NCBI GenBank assembly: GCA_029215795.1
Contig: JARDYH010000002.1
Span: 200,182,310-200,246,309, forward strand
Direction of reading: 5' to 3'
DNA length: 64,000 bases
Origin: Anniella stebbinsi
Lineage: Eukaryota > Chordata > Lepidosauria > Squamata > Anniellidae
The stretch's first letter is position 1. Each line of letters opens with the position of its first letter. Under the pieces are notes generated by a model. The model was not told the DNA's origin and did not search any database. It saw nothing but the letters and a program-made list of their open reading frames with translations. This document shows positions 34,812-44,932 of the stretch, one piece after another. The position numbers were made by a program, and so were the translations under genes.

Positions 34812-36051
34812 ACAGAAACAAGTTAAACAGGTAATCAGATAAAATGGGTAAATAAATAAATGTGGGAGACTGAATTGCAGGATTCATTTTAACGCATGAT
34901 CATGGAATTAAAAGTATTTCTTAATGCAGAGCCAACGAGGAGCAAATTGAGGCAGCCTTGATTTCAGAGAGCATTGTAGTCTAAATGCAGCACACAAGAA
35001 TAATCCTTATGTCCTATTCCTATTCCTAACAAATAATGTACATGGGGAGGTGTAAAGCTGAAGGTGTTTATAACACAAAGCTTTGCCACTTTCCTAATCA
35101 ACCATTAAGCATATCAGAGTGATACCCGCAAAAGCTTCCTACTTTGCCCCTCCAATTATGACTTGGGATGATTCTTTTATTTTGATTTTAATCATCGCTG
35201 CTCTTCTAGAGAATGAAATTGTTTAATTGAAGCAGTGTGTGCGGTCTGGGCTTGGGCTTGGTAGAACAAAGACTTTAAGAATGGTGCCAAACTGTGTAAT
35301 GTTTTGGTGGTCTCATGATATGGAGTGCTTGCTTCTATTTCTCAGTTTCATAACAACTGCTTTTCCTTTAGCATTTCAAACCTGGCAGTTATTACTGTTT
35401 ATAATTGAACTGCCCACGAAACAAGACTGATCAACACATTTGGCACACATGATACACCAGAATGAATTAATAGTGTTAATAATGTGAGTGGAATTTATTT
35501 GTCCAGAGAAAACCCTGTGTGTCTGACAACGAGTCAGTGGTCCCTAAAATTGCTTGTACTTCTCAATCACCACCAAACCCCCCAAAGTCAATTCTGTAGA
35601 CAGCCTGTTTCCCTTAAATGGTACGTTAGGCTTGATTTCATATGTCTTTCATAGCTCACACCATTTGTGCAGTGGAGCCAACTGCTTGACGACGGCTCTT
35701 CTGAAGAAATTAATAGGGTAAAGTGCCTGAGGGTAATGATGCAAAAGGCATGACTTTCCTGGTTCTGCACAATGCTTCATTTTTCTAGATGTTTATCTAC
35801 CTTGAATTCAAAGAAAGCCCAATGTTCGAGGGCCTAATGATCTCTTCAGTTCTTTTTCATTATTCTAATAAATAATACAAATATTTATCCCCCCACCCGA
35901 CCCAAAAAATGTTCTGTGCAGATTATGGTTCATTATAACAAGATCTGCATCATCTGTTGTTGACCCCACATGCTGTTCACTAAAAATGTTTCCATGTGGG
36001 TAGCGCTCCATATGGCATGGAGTTATGTTGGCATTATATGCTTATAACAGT
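34812..36051. other. Repeat-poor block
   Basis: About 1.2 kb without a recognised mobile element. Stretches 35090-35260 and 35600-35800 have the mixed, repeat-free texture also seen at 18.5 and 50.2 kb. ORFs of 60 to 67 codons are unsupported. Confidence 0.35.
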
Positions 36052-36240
36052 GGGCCTGTTCAGACACACTAAGCCATGGTTAGAGGCAGCTAACCCTTTT
36101 GCAGGAAATGGTAGTGAGTGTGTTTAAAACATCGTTATGTAGCCACCATGGCTAGGAATGGTTCACACAACACGCTAAGCCAGAATGTTTAGCTCAAAAT
36201 GTTTAACCACTGTGGTTTAGCATGTCATCTGAACAGGGTC
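36052..36240. mobile_element. Short MITE with TGTTCAGA termini
   Basis: Ends GGGCCTGTTCAGACAC and TCATCTGAACAGGGTC are inverted. Internal fold-back is visible in ctaagccatggtt versus aaccactgtggtttag. No target duplication is clear. Confidence 0.6.
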
Positions 36241-36784
36241 AATTGCATGGCACATCTCCATGCCAGCACTAGTCCCTCTGCCAGTGCCACCAGGGAACCC
36301 CAATGTTGTTATGGAGAAGCCATGGGATGAGGCTGCCTCACATATGAAGCACAATGCAGATGTTCTGTCCTGCAATGTGAAGTGTCGTCATTCAGGAGAG
36401 CTGTACAACCATCTCCATCTGGGTGTCATAAATGATGAAGTGTCCCCAAGGACTTTCCTGAAACATCTGCTTTCTTGACTGGATTCCAAGACCAGCTAGA
36501 ACTTGTTGGAAACAGACACATCTGTGGGAAGATTCGTCAGAGATTACACTGGCATCATTTGGTTTTGCTTCAGTGCAATTTCCATAACTGTGGCAAAAAA
36601 TGCACTGTACATCATTTTGTAATGGGCATTGTACAGGTGGGAGAAAATCCAAACTGCCACTCGGATTGTGTTATGCCTGAGTGCTCTAGCTAGGTATATG
36701 AGGCCTAATGCATAGCAGTGTTTCACATTTTGGAAACATCTTATTTTTTTGAAGGTCATCCAGAGAAGTGGGGCCTTTTCAAAA
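36241..36784. other. Unique DNA
   Basis: Nothing recognised; the overlapping ORFs of about 70-86 codons on both strands lack domains. Confidence 0.4.
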
Positions 36785-37420
36785 GAGGGTGGTCATGTGT
36801 CATACTTTGAAGAGGACAGTTGACGGCATCCTCTAATTGAAGGGCTATCCCATCCAAACCCAGTTTAAAGATAAAGAATCATAAGAATGGAGAATAAGCA
36901 GGGGCCCTGAAACTGACCATCCACAGGTAGCGCCTGGACTGCCAACTGAGCAGGCACACTGGTCACCTGGGCCCCCTCCACAAGGATGCGCTTTTGCGCC
37001 CGGTTCGGGGATTATGCGCATTTTCGCGGAGGCGCATTTACGCCTAATCCCTCTGCACGGGAGGCGGCGAGAGGCGGCGAAGCGCAGTAATTGATGTCCA
37101 AAAAGTGCTTTAGAAGACGTTAATGCGCATAATCGCTTGTTCACATGGCGAAAATGCGCTTTAACGGCCGGAGCAAAATAAAAGTCGCTATTTAACGCGC
37201 ATTCGAAAATGCGCATTATCGGGGAGATAACGCGCCTGTACGCCCGTTTTGCGCTCCGCTGGTGTGGAGGTAAAATTTATAATGAGCCTTCAAGGCTCAT
37301 TAAACGTCTCGTGTGGAGGAGGCCCTGGTCACTGTCTTCCCCACAATAGTGAGAAACATTGTACCTCTGTTTAAATTATAGTAAATGTTTCTAACTTTCC
37401 ATAATAAGCATTTCCCAAGT
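36785..37420. repeat. Interspersed repeat R1, copy 3 (interrupted)
   Basis: Aligns with 1466-1770 and 19965-20539 (gtcatgtgtcatac, agtttaaagataaagaatc, agcaggggccctgaaac, aatagtgagaaacattg). It is interrupted at 36970-37324 by a CpG-rich MITE. Confidence 0.65.
36970..37324. mobile_element. CpG-rich Harbinger-like MITE-D, copy 1 (355 bp)
   Basis: Termini GGCCCCCTCCACA and, reversed, GGCCTCCTCCACA match at 12 of 13 positions. CTG lies on both sides (36967-36969, 37325-37327), also readable as CCTGG. The interior has about eight gcgcat/gcgctt-type words. CpG is frequent despite the AT-rich setting, which suggests a young insertion. The second copy at 48565, in inverse orientation, has lost most CpGs. 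The 123-codon minus-strand ORF is not supported as a gene. Confidence 0.8.
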
Positions 37421-37863
37421 TGTATCAATACGAATGTATGCTGATATCTGTCCCCCTTTGTCCTCTGTTTTGGCTATGTGTAAGTGCCAGCCTTTTACAA
37501 AACCGGCTGCCTTTTTGATGTTGTTGCTCTGCCTAGAGCATAAGAGCAGATAGCATTTCGGGCATGAGGTCTTGAGAAGGAGCAATTTCTGGCTTCATGG
37601 GAGAGTGACACAAAGATACCCTATATTGTCTTGCAACCCCTGAAGTGGAGAATGAGATGAATCTAGAATGTCATGGGGGTGGGGAGGGGGGAGAAGCAAA
37701 ACAGAAAGCACTAACAATCATGTTCTGTTATTCTTGGACTGTACAGGTAGATACTCTCCATGTCTTGGCTAGGTGTCTCTGCAGTCTTAGGAAAGGTTAT
37801 TTTTCAAGCATCCCTGTTTACCTCTGGATGAGAAAAGTTTTCTGTTTTGTCCTCTTGATCTGG
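37421..37863. other. Unique DNA
   Basis: Nothing recognised. Confidence 0.4.
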
Positions 37864-37985
37864 CTTTCTCAACCCCAGTACCCTTGAGGTGTGTTGGAAT
37901 ACAACCCCTATCACTCCCAACCATGATGAGAGTTCTGTTCCAACATATTTGGAGGGAATTGGGTTAGGAAGGGCTCCTCTAGATC
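37864..37985. repeat. Fold-back repeat fragment
   Basis: ctcaaccccagtaccc and tgtgttggaatacaacccc are mirrored by gttctgttccaacatattt and ggaattgggttagg. Probably a decayed MITE. Confidence 0.45.
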
Positions 37986-38588
37986 TTCTTGGTTCTCTTG
38001 TTTTACTTCCTGTCAATCAACAGTTAAAAATGGTTATAGAAGAAGTCATTTTCACCCTTGTTCTCTTTAGCATAGTTTGAAAGATATTTGTCTGGCATGC
38101 TAAGTGAGTTCTAGTGATCTGGCAATAGGTCTGGGTTCTCCTTACTTCCTCTAATGATTGGTGAGCCAGGAAAATATGATGCAGTCTCTTTCCTACTGTT
38201 AGTCTTTAGAGATTCCTTCTCTCCCCCTACAGTCATTCAAATATTGCTTTTGTGTGCATTTTTTAAAATGATCTGTTCTTCTTAGTTTCCTGCCTGACTA
38301 AAGGGTCCATCACCTCCTCCCCACTTTACGTGGCCAGAAGGTCATGAAGAGGTTGTTGACTAACACAGTTGCTTCCAGTAATTTTCATTCTTTCCATTTG
38401 GGGTCATTTATTCTCATGCTGAATTTCTCGGATTTTGAATTTACTAGCCTTATTTGTGAGTGATCAGTTTACATTTGCTATTTGTTATTCTCTAATATGC
38501 GCACTCAGATGTCACAACATTTTTACTGAAACATGAAATGTGGCATGTTGTACAAGAGGCAACAATAGTGTACTTTAAACAAAGCCCA
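37986..38588. other. Unique DNA
   Basis: Nothing recognised. Confidence 0.4.
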
Positions 38589-38745
38589 AATAGCACAGTG
38601 GGTAAAATGTTGGGCTTGGACCAGAGAGTCCTGGGTTCACATTCCCACGCAGACATAACAAAAGGTCTTATGGCACCTTAAAGACTAACAAATTTATGAT
38701 GACACAAGCTTTTGTGGACCGGAATCCAGTTCATCCAGCATTGGA

Positions 38746-38746
<1 letters not shown>
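38589..38746 (+). repeat. tRNA-derived SINE fragment
   Basis: tagcacagtgggtaaaatg (A-box-like) and ctgggttcacattccc (B-box-like) stand at tRNA-like spacing. They are followed by gcaccttaaagactaac, part of a common reptile SINE-associated tail in reverse orientation. Confidence 0.55.

Positions 38747-38776
<30 letters not shown>
38747..38776. repeat. (CA)n microsatellite
   Basis: Fifteen CA units. Confidence 0.95.
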
Positions 38777-38782
<6 letters not shown>

Positions 38783-39149
38783 GACCACACAAAATGGTAC
38801 ACACAAACACATAATTTTAGCAGTGAAATGAAATGCAAGAAATATAAGCTGTGATAATTACATTCAAACTTAGATGCAAGTAAAAGTATATTGTCCATTC
38901 ACAAAGTGTTGTCGATAAGCATCCTTGCATTGTGCCACTTGGCCATGAAGCTTACTGAATGATCCTGGCTCATGGAGGAGCTTATAAACTGTATTTTTCT
39001 TTGAATATACTCACTTGTGTACTATTTTGTACTGATAGATTCCTCTGAGTTAGTAAAAATAATTACCTTATTTTTGTATGGCTCTGTTTCGCTTCTAAAT
39101 TGATGGACATTCAACCACATTCATTTTGTATTAAAGGTAAAGGTGACAT
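38777..39149. other. Unique DNA
   Basis: Nothing recognised. Confidence 0.4.
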
Positions 39150-39412
39150 TTGAGTCCACAATGCTTCACAGAGTTGGGCTGCTTAAGTCTTTTAAATCAA
39201 TGGGTTGGATCCAGGCTGAGTTTTGCTTAAAGTAGACCCACTGAGGACAACTGACATTGATATGGTGTACTCTACAATGAAGTCTGGATCCAACCCAATG
39301 GGTTGAATCCAGACTAAGGCTGCAATCTCATACCAACTCACTCGAGAGTAAACCCTATTTACCTCAGTGAGTGGGCATGCATAGGATTGGACCCTTGGTT
39401 GCACATAGGACC
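39150..39412. repeat. Fold-back repeat followed by CAATCCTATG-family copy
   Basis: aatgggttggatccaggct near 39200 is inverted at 39280 (agtctggatccaaccc). A degenerate copy of the cataggattg family follows (caactcactcgagagtaaac, catgcataggattgg). Confidence 0.55.
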
Positions 39413-39442
39413 TGTAAAAATCAATGTGAAAAGTTAGCAATG

Positions 39443-39500
39443 ACTATTTATTTATTTATTTATTTATGTAGTTCTATAACTGTCCCATAACAGGTGACTC
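39443..39500 (-). repeat. (TTTA)n with LINE tail remnant
   Basis: Tetranucleotide run followed by a short degenerate piece like the LINE end at 56.4 kb. Confidence 0.5.
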
Positions 39501-40051
39501 CAGGAACCGCATCAATGGTAAGCATAGCTGGGCACCTTCCAAGGACCCACACCACACTGTGGCCGCACTGACAAGAGCTCCCTGGAGTTGCTCCTCCTCT
39601 TCACCATGCAACCTGCTTGTTCATGTGCTTCTCACCTGGCCCAGTGGTGATAAAAATGAGGAGCAGATGCCACTACCTACTTGCTCACTGGCTTTTTATC
39701 TATAAAGTAAGTAAGTGGTAGCAATGACAAGAGAGATGGTTGCAGCTGGTGACAATGGCGGTGGCCAGGTAGACTCACTTAGAGAGGTGGCCTATTGAGG
39801 GTGTGTTGCCTAAGGTAGCTCACAAAAAGACTGCATTACATTATAGAATAAAACAATACAAACTACAAATGGATAGGTCCTGTCTAACATACATACATAA
39901 TTTTAAAAGCCTAGTTGCTCACTGGCTTTTTATCTATAAAGTAAGTAAGTGGTAGCAATGACAAAAGAGATGGTGAGGAAAAGGTGCCTACTTCACACTC
40001 CCCCATAAAGATGGCCTCCAGTAAGCCTCTCTGGCAAGGCTGTTCCATAAC
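39501..40051. other. Unique DNA with a local duplication
   Basis: The segment ttgctcactggctttttatc followed by ataaagtaagtaagtggtag occurs twice, near 39680 and 39915, a direct duplication about 230 bp apart. Nothing else recognised. Confidence 0.5.
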
Positions 40052-40054
40052 TGA

Positions 40055-42370
40055 GGCCATGTCTAGATAATGGATTTATCCCAGGGTCATCCCTATGTCA
40101 TCCTTGTGCATCCACATGATGCACAGGGGATCCCCGGGGGCAACTGGGGATGATCTAGGGACAATCCTGGGATAACGGAAACTAGGAATTAGGGATGTGC
40201 ACTGGATCGGACCCGATCAACGATCCGAGTCCGGTCCAGTGGGAAATCGGATAAATTATCCGATTTCCGATCCCGCAGCTGGATCGGCCGATCCAATCCG
40301 AACCGGTCCGAAAAAGCTCCGAACCGGTTCGGCGGATCGGCGGATCGGCGGGCGCCCACTGGCGCCCACCGCCGCTTCCATTGGCGGGCGCCAGCGGGCG
40401 CCCGCCGATGAAAGTGGACAGCGGGGGGGGGGAGGAGGGGGGCACTTACCTTCTCGGCCCGGTGGCTCCCGTCCGGCGCCGGCGCCTACTACTACTAGCA
40501 GGCTCCGCGGCCTGCTCTAGGGTGGCACGCCGGGTGATGTCATCACCCGGCGCGCTACTCTAGAGCAGGCCGCGGAGCCTGCTGGAAGTAGTAGGCGCCG
40601 GCGCCGGACGGGAGCCGCCGGGCCAGAAAGGTAAGGAGGGGGTGCGTGGAGGGGAGGAGGGGGCGCGCGGAGGGGGGAGGGGGGCCCTTACCTTTCCGGC
40701 CCGGCGGCTCCCGTCCGGCGCCGGCGCCTACTACTCCCAGCAGGCTCCGCGGCCTGCTCTAGGATGGCGCGCCGGGTGATGTCATCACCCGGCGCGCTAC
40801 TCTAGAGCAGGCCGCGGAGCCTGCTGGAAGTAGTAGGCGCCGGACGGGAGCCGCCGGGCCGGAAAGGTAAGGAGGGGGTGCGTGGAGGGGAGGAGGGGGC
40901 GCGCGGAGGGGGGAGGGGGGCCCTTACCTGCCCGGCCCGGCGGCTCCCGTCCGGCGCCGGCGCCTACTACTCCCAGCAGGCTCCGCGGCCTGCTCTAGGA
41001 TGGCGCGCCGGGTGATGTCATCACCCGGCGTGCTACTCTAGAGCAGGCCGCGGAGCCTGCTGGAAGTAGTAGGCGCCGGCGCCGGACGGGAGCCGCCGGG
41101 CCGGAAAGGTAAGGAGGGGGTGCGTGGAGGGGAGGAGGGGGCGCGCGGAGGGGGGAGGGGGGAGGGGGGCCCTTACCTTTCCGGCCCGGCGGCTCCCGTC
41201 CGGCGCCGGCGCCTACTACTCCCAGCAGGCTCCGCGGCCTGCTCTAGGATGGCGCGCCGGGTGATGTCATCACCCGGCGCGCTACTCTAGAGCAGGCCGC
41301 GGAGCCTGCTGGAAGTAGTAGGCGCCGGCGCCGGACGGGAGCCGCCGGGCCGGAAAGGTAAGGAGGGGGTGCGTGGAGGGGAGGAGGGGGCGCACGGAGG
41401 GGGGAGGGGGGAGGGGGGCCCTTACCTGCCCGGCCCGGCGGCTCCCGTCCGGCACCGGCGCCTACTACTCCCAGCAGGCTCCGCGGCCTGCTCTAGGATG
41501 GCGCGCCGGGTAATGTCATCACCCGGCGCGCTACTCGAGAGTAGGCCGCGGAGCCCGCTGGTAGTAGGCGCCGGCGCCGGACGGGCCGAGAAGGTAAGCA
41601 GTGGCGGGGAAGGGGGCTTACCCCCCCCCGGAGCCGTCCGCTTCTATCCGCTGGCGCCCGCGGGCGCCAGCGGATGGAAGCGGGCGGCCCCAGGGGGGGT
41701 AGGGAGCTTGGGGGAGGGGGTTTACCTGCCGGGGCCGTCCACAGCGAACGGCCCCGGGGGGGGGAGGGAGTTAGGCCCCCCCTTACCCACCCGCCGCCAT
41801 TTTTTCCTCATAGACTTGCATTGCAATGCAAGTCTATGGGGAAAAAAATGGCGGCCGATCCAAAAATGTACGATTTTTGGGTCGGGATCGGACTCGATCC
41901 GGTCCGGGGGGCCTCCGATTTTGTCCGAACCGGTCCGGGACAAAATTGGAGGTCCCAATCCGGGTCCCGATCCGATCCGGGGGGTCCGTGCACACCCCTA
42001 CTAGGAATATCCCAGTTTTTCCACCGTCCTGGGACCTGAAATGGGCACACGAAGCTGTGCGAGGTGGCTCCATGCCCATGGGGGGAGCAATTTTGCCATC
42101 CTCAGGGTGGCGGACAGGGGGTTGGGGCACAATTTCTTTTGTTGTTGTTTTTTACCTTTTGTTTTTTACCTTTTGTTTTTTACCTTTTGTTGGTGGCTTG
42201 GGGGCCATGCGGCTCAGGGGCCACGCATCTCCTCTTCCTTTTTTTAAAAAAAATAGTGGGTGCAACATCCCTCTTCCCTCCTAGGACGTTGCACTGGCAT
42301 TTGGATGCTGAGGGAGGTAAGTCCATGATCCTCCCCCCCTCCCTTTACACTCTTAGGTATAGAAAAGGCC
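40055..42370. mobile_element. Harbinger-like MITE-E, split by hAT-N copy 3
   Basis: Ends GGCCATGTCTAGATAATGG and, reversed, GGCCTTTTCTATACC. TGA flanks both sides (40052-40054, 42371-42373), extendable to CTGAG. Removing the hAT and one duplication leaves about 497 bp. The left part has mirrored cccagggtcatcccta and tgggataacgg words. A 14-bp unit (ttttttaccttttg) occurs three times at 42148-42189. Confidence 0.7.
40190..42000. mobile_element. Non-autonomous hAT-N, copy 3 (1811 bp), with five palindromic tandem units
   Basis: Ends TAGGGATGTGCACTGG and GTCCGTGCACACCCCTA. A perfect 8-bp duplication CTAGGAAT lies at 40182-40189 and 42001-42008. Subterminal GGATCGG/CCGATCC arrays lie at both ends. 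The centre (about 40440-41600) is a tandem array. The symmetric centre cgggtgatgtcatcacccg recurs at 40531, 40773, 41009, 41258 and 41507 (spacing 242, 236, 249, 249); the fifth has one substitution. Each unit is itself a palindrome of about 190 bp. The ORFs of up to 211 codons are composition artefacts; no transposase is encoded. Confidence 0.96.
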
Positions 42371-42375
42371 TGAGT

Positions 42376-44191
42376 GCCACTATGCAAAAGGACCTCTCCT
42401 TAGTGGTCGCCACCTCAGCGCTCTGTGAACTCCCAAGTAATTTCAACAGGAAATAAGTACAACTCAAAGAGATATGAGTGACTTGCTGGAAGATTTCAGC
42501 TTTAAAGTATTTCTGGCATCAGTAGGTAACAGTGGTGGTCATAAACAAATATGTCTGTTAAATCTGCCTGTGCGAAATAGTGGGAAAGCTGGGCATTTCA
42601 GGGCCTTTCTCATTATGTGCAAATTTCACTCTAGCTTTTTTTTAAAAAAAGTAACAAAAATGCAGTCATTTAGATGCAGGCCTCAATACAAAAGTTAAAG
42701 AGTTTGGGCTGCAAACATGAAATTGAGACAATGAAAAATGTTCTTGGCCACAAGGCTTATGGTTGTATTGACATTGGATGAGGAAGAAACACATGGACAG
42801 AGATTCATTGTACCACACGGTTTACTAACTGAAATTATGAGGTGTTAGTGACTGTGCTGAGCACATCGATGACATTGTACTCTGGGCTTCCTCTTTGGAC
42901 CTTGTGATCTAATTTCTTTGCTTTTCACTACCTTCCAACAGCATTGTCTCTGGCAGGCTGCAAATATGTAGCTACTGCAAGTGCCCTGAGTTGGGATTTA
43001 GGACAGTCTTATGATAGAAAATAGGAAGCAGAAAGCACAGTTCTGAATATGTCCAATTTACACACCACTGAAGGCAAAACTTGTACCGATTCCTCAGCTA
43101 TGGAGTAAGCAATTGTTTCCAAGCAATCATTACTGTTCATGTCCTATCCCACCTGGCAGCTAGGATACTAGTTCCTGCCATTTCACCCTGTGGCTCATGA
43201 TTAGGTATTTTCTTAAAACCACAGCTGCTGAAGTCATGAGGATCTTACCTTTACCTTATTTTTTAAAGGCATTATCCTATGCCCTTTAGCAATGGGGGGG
43301 AGGGTTTTTTTAATGCAACCACAATATTGTGCAAATATTGTGGTTGCATACATCACAAACTACTTGCCATAGTATTATTATTTTCTCCCAGTTCATAAAT
43401 CAGTTTTATGCTTTTCTGTGGCTAGATTCATAACCTATTTCATATTTTGGCCTAGGAACAGGTCAATTTCTTTGAATTTGTTATATTCATTAACAAATGT
43501 GATACTATTGAATGCAGACCCTGACATGGTTGGGGAATGAGTTTATACTGAATATGCAAGCATGCATTTAAAGGAGAGTTTCCAAGCTCAATTTTGGGAG
43601 ACAACAGCAAATGCTTCTAGTGGGACATGTTTTGTCTGTCATCTTCCCTTTTGGAATTCCCAATTGAAAATATTAATTAGTTTTTTACCTACTGAGCAAT
43701 ATCCGGTACAAATTCTACTCCTCCTGAACTGATTGTCCAACACCCAAGAGGGCTTAATTCATATAAATCTTCATTAGTATGGAAAATGGAAACCTTACAG
43801 CATAAGCTTACCTCATTGGCTTTTTGCAAGCCCTGCCTCTTCTCATCTTGTAAGCTATTGATGACTTCACATCCCAGGGAGGCGTGGGAGGGTCAAATTT
43901 TTGCTGACAGGTGCTTTCTTCAGTTCCATTTCTTCTCTTTGTCCTGGGATCTTCTAATAAAGTCCATGGCTTTGCTGGACATATTTAAAAACTGGTGATG
44001 GTGGTGACAAACATATAGCCACAGTCATTGTAAAGTAGACTGAACAAGGCTGTTAGATAACATGGGGATGGATGCAAGATATGCTTTCTTCAAAAGGAAG
44101 GGCTCCTCACAGAAAGTCCCTCTGCCTGAATTTTGGGGATCCCCCTCCTTCTCACACCACAGTTCACCCCATTCAGCATTGGCATTTATAA
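42376..44191. other. Unique DNA with a perfect hairpin at 43313-43349
   Basis: About 1.8 kb with no gene. The only marked structure is a perfect 16-bp inverted repeat (43313-43328 and 43334-43349, arm ATGCAACCACAATATT) with a 5-nt loop. Confidence 0.5.
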
Positions 44192-44794
44192 CAGGGATGT
44201 GTATCGTATCGTTAAAATGTATGATAATGATACGATATGGTCTTTATCGTGCATATAATTGACAATAACGATACGATACAACTTCTAACGATAATTATCG
44301 GAGACGATAAAGAATCCTACAATATGTATCATTTTTATCGTTTTATCATAAGTCTCTTTCTGTTTTGCTTCCACATGGACGGAGCTAGAAGGTGGGGTGT
44401 GCTTGCTGAGACTGACAGATTCAGTGACCAATCGTGCAGCAAGGATTCCAGCAGGCTCCAATCACAATGTTGGAGGAGGGCTAAGGATTTCCCCGCATAA
44501 AACCCCCACCCTTGGGTTCTCCATCTTTGTTGGGAGTAGGAGAGTTGAGGAGAAAGGTGGATTTGTTGGAGGTCTGTGTATTTTTGGCGATTTAGAGTCT
44601 AGTTATTATAGTATTATTCTTCTATCTATTTTCTTCTTGAATCTTTCTGTTCCCCTCTGTGTCTCGTTCCTTGTGTGTTTGCTATTTGTTGGTTTGATTG
44701 AAGGGTTAGGTTAGCGTGACTGTGCTGAGGGTTCTGTGTGAGTATGTTGTTGTTCCCTTCCCTGTTTTACTGTCATAAAAAAACCCAAAAACAT

Positions 44795-44796
<2 letters not shown>

Positions 44797-44839
<43 letters not shown>
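44797..44839. repeat. (AT)n microsatellite
   Basis: A 43-bp AT run followed by a CT-rich tract, upstream of the transposase frame. Confidence 0.95.
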
Positions 44840-44841
<2 letters not shown>

Positions 44842-44932
44842 TCTCTCTGTCTCTCTTTCCCTCTCTCTGTTTGTTTGTGTTTGCAAAGGATTGTTATTAA
44901 TATAAATAGTTTCTATCCTTTGCAAGCACAAT

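Noticed and set aside
36960..37334. 8-9-bp TGGTCACY duplication around the MITE at 36970
   Set aside because: The empty copy of the host repeat (1661 onward) and copy 2 show that the host itself contains GGTCACCTGGTCAC-like sequence, so the apparent long duplication is pre-existing; only 3-5 bp can be attributed to insertion.
40441..41570. CRISPR-like array
   Set aside because: Regular spacing of about 245 bp with a repeated centre, but the spacers are also repeated and palindromic, the unit is far too long, and the DNA is eukaryotic.
41369..42004. 211-codon plus-strand ORF in the GC-rich array
   Set aside because: It lies wholly inside the non-autonomous hAT and reads through Gly/Ala/Arg-rich palindromic units and the terminal repeat; no transposase or other domain is visible.
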